Source: Methanobacteriota archaeon
GTDB lineage: Archaea > Hydrothermarchaeota > Hydrothermarchaeia > Hydrothermarchaeales > BMS3B
Length of the DNA stretch: 7,078 bases
NCBI GenBank assembly: GCA_003229935.1
Contig: QIGD01000060.1
Location: forward strand, 1 to 7,078
Direction: 5' to 3'
The notes beneath the pieces were generated by a model. The model was given only the letters and a program-made list of their open reading frames with translations. It was not told where the DNA came from and did no database searches. Of the stretch, positions 6,068-7,078 are shown piece after piece. The position numbers and the translations under genes are program-made. Positions within the stretch are counted from its first letter, which is position 1. Each line of letters starts with the position of its first letter.

Positions 6068-6072
6068 CCTCA
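6068..6072 (-). promoter_or_regulatory. Ribosome binding site of the EamA transporter
   Basis: TGAGG on the minus strand, 8 bases before the ATG at 6059-6057, is a well-spaced Shine-Dalgarno sequence. It is the clearest one in the window, whereas larE and the ATPase have none that are well placed. Confidence 0.6.
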
Positions 6073-6159
6073 TGGAAAGATTTTCATAATTAAATTTCAA
6101 GAACTTATAGGGTTCTCTACCAATATTACATATTCCCCATAACTATGCGCTCCTTTGAC

Positions 6160-6167
6160 TTTATATA
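6160..6167 (-). promoter_or_regulatory. Candidate TATA box of the EamA transporter
   Basis: TATATAAA on the minus strand is the same octamer as before the FKBP gene. It predicts a start site near 6138 and a leader of about 78 bases. The palindromic repeats at 6199 and 6265 lie 30-100 bases upstream of it. Confidence 0.45.
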
Positions 6168-6198
6168 GAGTTTTTGGATATTTCACGTGGTCATTAGG

Positions 6199-6229
6199 GT
6201 ATAACTTATACCTTTATCTTCTTATGGTA
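6199..6229. repeat. 31-base direct repeat, copy 1, with palindromic core
   Basis: The unit starts GTATAACTTATACC and ends CTTCTTATGGTA. It matches copy 2 at 30 of 31 positions (the difference is at unit position 18, A here, G there). Its first 13 bases are a palindrome, GTATAA-C-TTATAC; here the flanking bases extend it to GGTATAACTTATACC (6198-6212). Such a site could bind a dimeric regulator. Confidence 0.75.
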
Positions 6230-6264
6230 AATATATGAACAGGCAATAGAGGCAATGAAAAACC

Positions 6265-6295
6265 GTATAACTTATACCTTTGTCTTCTTATGGTA
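6265..6295. repeat. 31-base direct repeat, copy 2, with palindromic core
   Basis: This second copy begins 66 bases after the first, leaving 35 bases of unrelated sequence between them. The palindromic core GTATAACTTATAC is at 6265-6277. I see no third copy at the 66-base period on either side. Confidence 0.75.
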
Positions 6296-6494
6296 GGTTT
6301 GAACCCTTTCCTATTAGTTTCTAATCTTCTGTTATTACGTCTAGTTTGAGTCAATTCGTAGGGTTTACTCCTACTTTAAGTTGTTCCACCTGCGATTACA
6401 AAAACATCATCTACATGACTTTTATAGAAGCAGACAAAGCCAACGCCTGTCTTCTAGCATTTATCTGTTGTTTTGCCTGTTTAAGGTTAGAAAT
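6296..6494. other. Gap with no assignable gene
   Basis: This stretch completes the 435-base gap between the exporter and the oxidoreductase genes, which otherwise holds the exporter leader, TATA box and repeats. I see no convincing gene, tRNA or terminator hairpin here. A 25-codon minus-strand run between about 6380 and 6457 (GVGFVCFYKSHVDDVFVIAGG) looks faintly protein-like but has no start and no clear family. Confidence 0.4.
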
Positions 6495-7073
6495 CTACAT
6501 AGCCTTTATCAAATCTTCATAGGTCTGAAGCCCCCTGAGCTGTTTGCCATTTATAATGAAATTGGGAACAGCAGAAACTCCGTAAGACTCTACAAGTTTC
6601 AAATTTCCCTCAAATTTCTCTCTGGCAGTGGCTTTGAGAAAAACGTCAATTTCGCTTCTGGATATTTCAAGTTCTTCCAGATACCTGTAGAGTCTTGTAC
6701 TATCACTTATATCAATCTCCCTGACCCAGTAGTCTTGGTAAACTCTGTTGTTGAACTCTTTGAATACCCCTCTATCCCTTGCAAGCTCTGTGAGGAGGAG
6801 GGCAAGATGTGAGTTGCTGAACCTTTCTGGAATATTTATTTCCACATCGAGTTGGAGTGCATATTTTTTTATCTCGCCTGCAATGACATCTATGTAATCC
6901 TCGTCAAAACCCATCTCAAGAAGTGTCATGCCTCCTTCAGGTATTTTCGGATGAATCTCGTATCCTATCCACTCAAGCTTAATGTCGTGCTTCTCCACCA
7001 GCATGTCCAGTGCCTTTTTGCTTAGATAGCAGAATGGGCAGGAGTAATCCGAAAAAACGATAACTTTATTCAT
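6495..7073 (-). CDS. DsbA/FrnE-family thiol-disulfide oxidoreductase
   Basis: This 192-residue thioredoxin-fold protein has an inserted helical domain, as in the DsbA/2-hydroxychromene-carboxylate-isomerase-like group (FrnE, COG2761). The first strand VIVFSDYSCPFC places the redox motif CPFC at residues 12-15. The helical insert runs over about 60-150. The cis-proline loop SAVP (167-170) is followed by NFIINGKQLRGLQTYEDL, which closes the fold. These are the only two cysteines, so the pair is the active site. No signal peptide is present, so the enzyme is probably cytoplasmic, unlike classical bacterial DsbA. The ATG at 7073-7071 puts the first strand at the very N-terminus, as expected. Its ribosome site and promoter lie outside the window. 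FrnE-like proteins are linked to disulfide exchange and oxidative or metal stress; the specific partner here is unknown. The gene ends in TAG. Confidence 0.88.
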   Translation of the reverse strand: MNKVIVFSDYSCPFCYLSKKALDMLVEKHDIKLEWIGYEIHPKIPEGGMTLLEMGFDEDYIDVIAGEIKKYALQLDVEINIPERFSNSHLALLLTELARDRGVFKEFNNRVYQDYWVREIDISDSTRLYRYLEELEISRSEIDVFLKATAREKFEGNLKLVESYGVSAVPNFIINGKQLRGLQTYEDLIKAM

Positions 7074-7078
7074 AGATA

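Noticed and set aside
6199..6295. A two-repeat CRISPR array (31-base repeats, 35-base spacer)
   Set aside because: The sizes fit, but there is no third repeat at the 66-base period on either side, the repeat does not look like known archaeal CRISPR repeats, its palindrome is at one end, and no cas gene is present.
6380..6457. A second DsrE-like or cobalamin-binding remnant on the minus strand (GVGFVCFYKSHVDDVFVIAGG)
   Set aside because: It is only about 25 codons with no start, and neither family's key residues can be placed with confidence.

Overview
The window looks like an accessory, partly eroded stretch of a euryarchaeal genome. The host call rests on three points. Three genes are preceded by a TATATAA(A/T) box about 25 bases upstream of a plausible start site. 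The FKBP has the flap insertion and the long bulge seen in methanogen-type archaeal FKBPs. The insertion-sequence ends have the IS200/IS605 (IscB/TnpB) hairpin format common in Methanosarcinales and relatives. I cannot place it to genus.

Layout: bases 1-80 are the right end of an IS200/IS605-type element. It abuts a DsrE-family sulfur-relay gene (81-392) that has lost its 5' end and carries two frame changes. A three-cysteine LarE-type PP-loop sulfur transferase follows (446-1246, +). Convergent with it is a P1B heavy-metal ATPase (1443-3680, -). The 190-base gap between the two is not empty: in the ATPase frame, directly after its TAG stop, lies a full-length HMA metal-binding domain (1254-1442) that ends 7 bases from the larE stop. 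Upstream of the ATPase, about 3685-4108 is a second IS200/IS605-type remnant. Its right end is homologous to the one at base 38, it has no nuclease gene left, and it keeps a hairpin-rich stretch that looks like an IscB omega RNA read from the minus strand. Next come an FKBP peptidyl-prolyl isomerase (4317-4784, +), an unidentified start-less gene fragment (4871-5155, -), an EamA/DMT-family exporter (5175-6059, -), a regulatory-looking gap with a 31-base direct repeat built on a palindrome (6199-6295), and a DsbA/FrnE-type thiol oxidoreductase (6495-7073, -) whose start lies 5 bases inside the window edge.

Functionally the intact genes are separate transcription units rather than one operon. 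A loose common theme is thiol, sulfur and soft-metal chemistry (LarE, DsrE remnant, HMA/P1B ATPase, DsbA), plus protein folding (FKBP). That theme is inference only. The most notable observations are the in-frame TAG between the ATPase and a C-terminal HMA domain, the YPC metal-binding motif in place of CPC, the nuclease-less omega-RNA-like element next to the ATPase start, and the paired palindromic repeats upstream of the exporter.
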